This document shows, in pieces, positions 6,144 through 7,099 of a DNA stretch of 7,099 bases. This DNA is from JBKHJZ01 sp046537875. GTDB taxonomy: Bacteria; Actinomycetota; Acidimicrobiia; Acidimicrobiales; VFJN01. Under the pieces are notes generated by a model that saw only the letters and a program-made list of their open reading frames with translations, made no database searches and was not told the DNA's origin. Where the stretch lies: positions 1 through 7,099 of the forward strand of contig JBKHJZ010000165.1 of the NCBI GenBank assembly GCA_046537875.1, read 5' to 3'. Each line of letters begins with the position of its first letter. The stretch's first letter is position 1. Both the position numbers and the translations under genes were made by a program.

Positions 6144-6304
6144 GGGCGCCCCCCGGCGGGGGTGTGGCGTGTCGACCGGGCCACCGAGCCGACCGGGCGG
6201 TGCCGGTCGTCGGGGAGTGCCGGCGACTCGGCGGGCTGCGGCACGAGGGTGGCGAGCGTCGGCAGCTCGGTCGGTGGTCGCGTGTCGTGCGGTCGGTGGG
6301 TCAT
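6140..6304 (-). CDS. Small ORF (54 codons), first cistron of the glycohydrolase operon
   Basis: A previously uncalled-type small ORF reading MTHRPHDTRPPTELPTLATL and ending AGGRP. It has eleven prolines and many Arg/His residues, no hydrophobic segment and no motif I recognise; it is probably disordered. Evidence that it is translated: the strongest Shine-Dalgarno sequence in the window (AGGGAGGGG, 6310-6318) sits 5 nt before its ATG, and its TGA overlaps the GTG start of the glycohydrolase gene by the GTGA pattern. By my count G+C by codon position is about 80% (first), 67% (second) and 91% (third), the usual coding order for high-GC actinobacteria. It may be a leader peptide that brings ribosomes to the next gene, or a small functional protein. 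Alternatively the ATG and ribosome-binding site are leftovers of a changed N-terminus of the glycohydrolase. Confidence 0.5.
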   Translation of the reverse strand: MTHRPHDTRPPTELPTLATLVPQPAESPALPDDRHRPVGSVARSTRHTPAGGRP

Positions 6305-6309
6305 GTGGG

Positions 6310-6318
6310 CCCCTCCCT
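6310..6318 (-). promoter_or_regulatory. Strong ribosome-binding site for the small ORF
   Basis: On the leftward strand AGGGAGGGG lies 5 nt before the ATG at 6302-6304. The glycohydrolase gene's own GTG has only a run of G (6149-6154) near it. The main ribosome entry for the leftward operon therefore appears to be here, at the small ORF. Confidence 0.6.
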
Positions 6319-6325
6319 TGGCAGG

Positions 6326-6345
6326 TTAGATCGTATCCGATCTAA
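6326..6345. promoter_or_regulatory. Probable NrtR operator, TTAGATCG-N4-CGATCTAA
   Basis: TTAGATCGTATCCGATCTAA has perfect 8-bp inverted arms (6326-6333 and 6338-6345) around TATC. It is one of the few AT-containing islands in this GC-rich window. It sits between the divergent regulator gene and the glycohydrolase operon, as expected for a local NrtR site, and known NrtR operators are palindromes of about this length. It lies 22 bp upstream of the small ORF's start and 43 bp upstream of the regulator's start. One dimer could control both directions. Confidence 0.72.
6330..6335 (-). promoter_or_regulatory. Tentative -10 element of the leftward operon
   Basis: On the minus strand TACGAT fits the TAnnnT pattern and lies inside the operator. 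A start about 7 nt downstream (near 6323) would leave a leader of roughly 20 nt containing the Shine-Dalgarno sequence at 6310-6318. No good -35 is visible at 17-18 bp (CCTCGG or CCCTCG), so this is weakly supported. Confidence 0.25.
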
Positions 6346-6387
6346 TGTGTACCCGAGGGGTGTGACAGCGACGCGAGCGAGCGGTCC

Positions 6388-7074
6388 GTGACAGACCTGA
6401 CGAGCTTCCCCCGACCATCGGTTGCCGTCGACGTGGCGGTGCTCACGGTGGCCGACGACCGGCTGTCGGTGGTGGTGTGGCGCCGGACCGGGCGGACCGC
6501 GACCGGCGAGTGGGCGCTTCCCGGCTCGTTCTTGCGCGAGCGCGAGCGGCTGGACGATGCCGTGGCCCGCACCCTGCGGGACAAGTGCCGGATCCGGGGT
6601 CTCGCCCCGACCCAACTGAGGGTCATGGACGACCCGGCCCGCGACGACCGCGGGTGGGTGCTGTCGGTCGCCCACCTCGACGTCGTCCCCGGCTCCGCCA
6701 TAGCCGATCGGGGTCCCGAGGGAGAGGTCCGGCTCGCGCCGGTCCGATCCGAGCGCGCCGGTGGCCGCCGCCGTTCGATGCTCGAGCTCCCCGACGGGCA
6801 GGCGTGGCTGCCCTTCGACCACGAGGACATCGCGCGCCTCGCCGTCGCAGAGCTCCGGATCCGCTACGCCGACCACCCCGACCCTGCGGGGCTCCTGGGC
6901 GACCGCTTCACGATCCTCCAGCTCCGGCGGCTCCACGAGGCCATCGCCGGCACCGCCCTCCAGAAGGACTCCTTCCGCAGGGCGATGCTCCCCCACCTGG
7001 AGCGGCTCCCGGAGATCGAGGAAGGCGTGGTCGGCCGCCCCGCCCACGTGTTCCGCCGGCGGCGGGTTGCGTGA
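6388..7074 (+). CDS. nrtR: NrtR-type transcriptional regulator (Nudix-like sensor + winged helix)
   Basis: A 228-residue protein with the NrtR architecture. The N-terminal Nudix-like domain spans about residues 10-150 and includes VAVLTVADDRLSVVVWRR and EWALPGSFLRERE. Residues from about 165 to 226 form the C-terminal winged helix, with GDRFTILQLRRLHEAIAG, SFRRAMLPHLERLPEI and GRPAHVFRRRR, the family's 'FT..qLr.lyeai.g....k.nFrr.ml......e.....grPa..yrf' pattern. The Nudix box is strongly degraded: its first Gly is Ser47, Glu53 and Arg61 remain, but the REUxEE core reads R61-T-L-R-D-K, and the last Gly is Arg68. Catalysis is therefore unlikely, which fits a sensor. Known NrtR proteins repress NAD-metabolism genes and leave DNA when ADP-ribose binds. 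Its divergent partner here is an ADP-ribosylglycohydrolase operon, so control of that operon and itself is expected. The start is GTG 6388, the only in-frame candidate after the stop at 6343; its ribosome-binding site is weak. Confidence 0.88.
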   Translation: MTDLTSFPRPSVAVDVAVLTVADDRLSVVVWRRTGRTATGEWALPGSFLRERERLDDAVARTLRDKCRIRGLAPTQLRVMDDPARDDRGWVLSVAHLDVVPGSAIADRGPEGEVRLAPVRSERAGGRRRSMLELPDGQAWLPFDHEDIARLAVAELRIRYADHPDPAGLLGDRFTILQLRRLHEAIAGTALQKDSFRRAMLPHLERLPEIEEGVVGRPAHVFRRRRVA

Positions 7075-7099
7075 GGCGGGCCGGGGGAGCCGAGCGAAC

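Larger units (their letters stand above)
6318..6346 (+). promoter_or_regulatory. Sigma-70-like promoter of the NrtR-type regulator gene
   Basis: TTGGCA (6318-6323) and TCTAAT (6341-6346) each differ from the housekeeping -35 and -10 consensus at one position and are separated by exactly 17 bp. Transcription would start near 6353, giving a leader of about 35 nt before GTG 6388. The inverted repeat at 6326-6345 fills the spacer and covers most of the -10, so a protein bound there would block this promoter. This predicts autorepression. Confidence 0.6.

Noticed and set aside
6362..6391. GTG at 6362 just after GAGGGG as an alternative start of the NrtR-type gene
   Set aside because: It is out of frame with the regulator and reaches a stop at 6389-6391 after nine codons. 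It is at most a tiny upstream ORF overlapping the real start.
6301..7047. 248-codon leftward open frame antisense to the NrtR-type gene
   Set aside because: It overlaps a well-supported regulator and covers the operator and promoter region. It shows no domain and reads as a shadow frame.

Overview
This is a very GC-rich chromosomal window with high-GC actinobacterial character: third codon positions are almost always G or C, GTG starts are common, and the gene families (SCP2-like, two-domain hotdog, NrtR) are typical of that group. An acidimicrobial-type lineage is my guess, but nothing in the window proves it. There are no rRNA or tRNA genes, no CRISPR array, and no transposase or phage genes.

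Left part (1-2036): the 5' end of a leftward class I SAM-dependent methyltransferase (1-227) lies divergent to three rightward genes. These are an SCP2 sterol-carrier-like protein (379-771), a hotdog-fold thioesterase-like protein with a CxxC motif (803-1531) and a stand-alone two-CBS protein (1632-2036). The divergent spacer holds an imperfect tandem duplication of about 50 bp and a small inverted repeat.

Middle (2037-3786): a convergent spacer (2037-2287) carries a cluster of five degenerate 18-bp repeats and a perfect 20-bp palindrome. Leftward from there come a small four-helix membrane protein of unknown function (2288-2740) and a HAD-IIB/Cof-type phosphatase (2822-3619), with a GC-rich hairpin between them.

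Right part (3787-7074) is the most coherent unit. A rightward NrtR-type regulator (Nudix-like sensor plus winged helix, 6388-7074) is divergent from a tightly coupled leftward set. That set is a 54-codon small ORF (6140-6304), a fused ADP-ribosylglycohydrolase/tyrosine-phosphatase protein (4698-6143) and a PrpE/ApaH-like PPP-family phosphoesterase (3787-4701). Both junctions are 4-bp stop/start overlaps. The spacer between the two directions contains a perfect inverted repeat, TTAGATCG-N4-CGATCTAA, inside a good sigma-70-like promoter for nrtR. The first leftward gene starts about 20 bp away on the other side.

My reading is that the right part is an ADP-ribose-responsive module. NrtR proteins are known to be released from DNA by ADP-ribose. 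The leftward enzymes look able to remove ADP-ribose from macromolecules (glycohydrolase domain), dephosphorylate an unknown substrate (PTP domain) and hydrolyse dinucleotide or capped-RNA-like phosphoanhydrides or phosphoesters (PPP enzyme). The domains and the operator are visible in the sequence. The joint pathway is inference.
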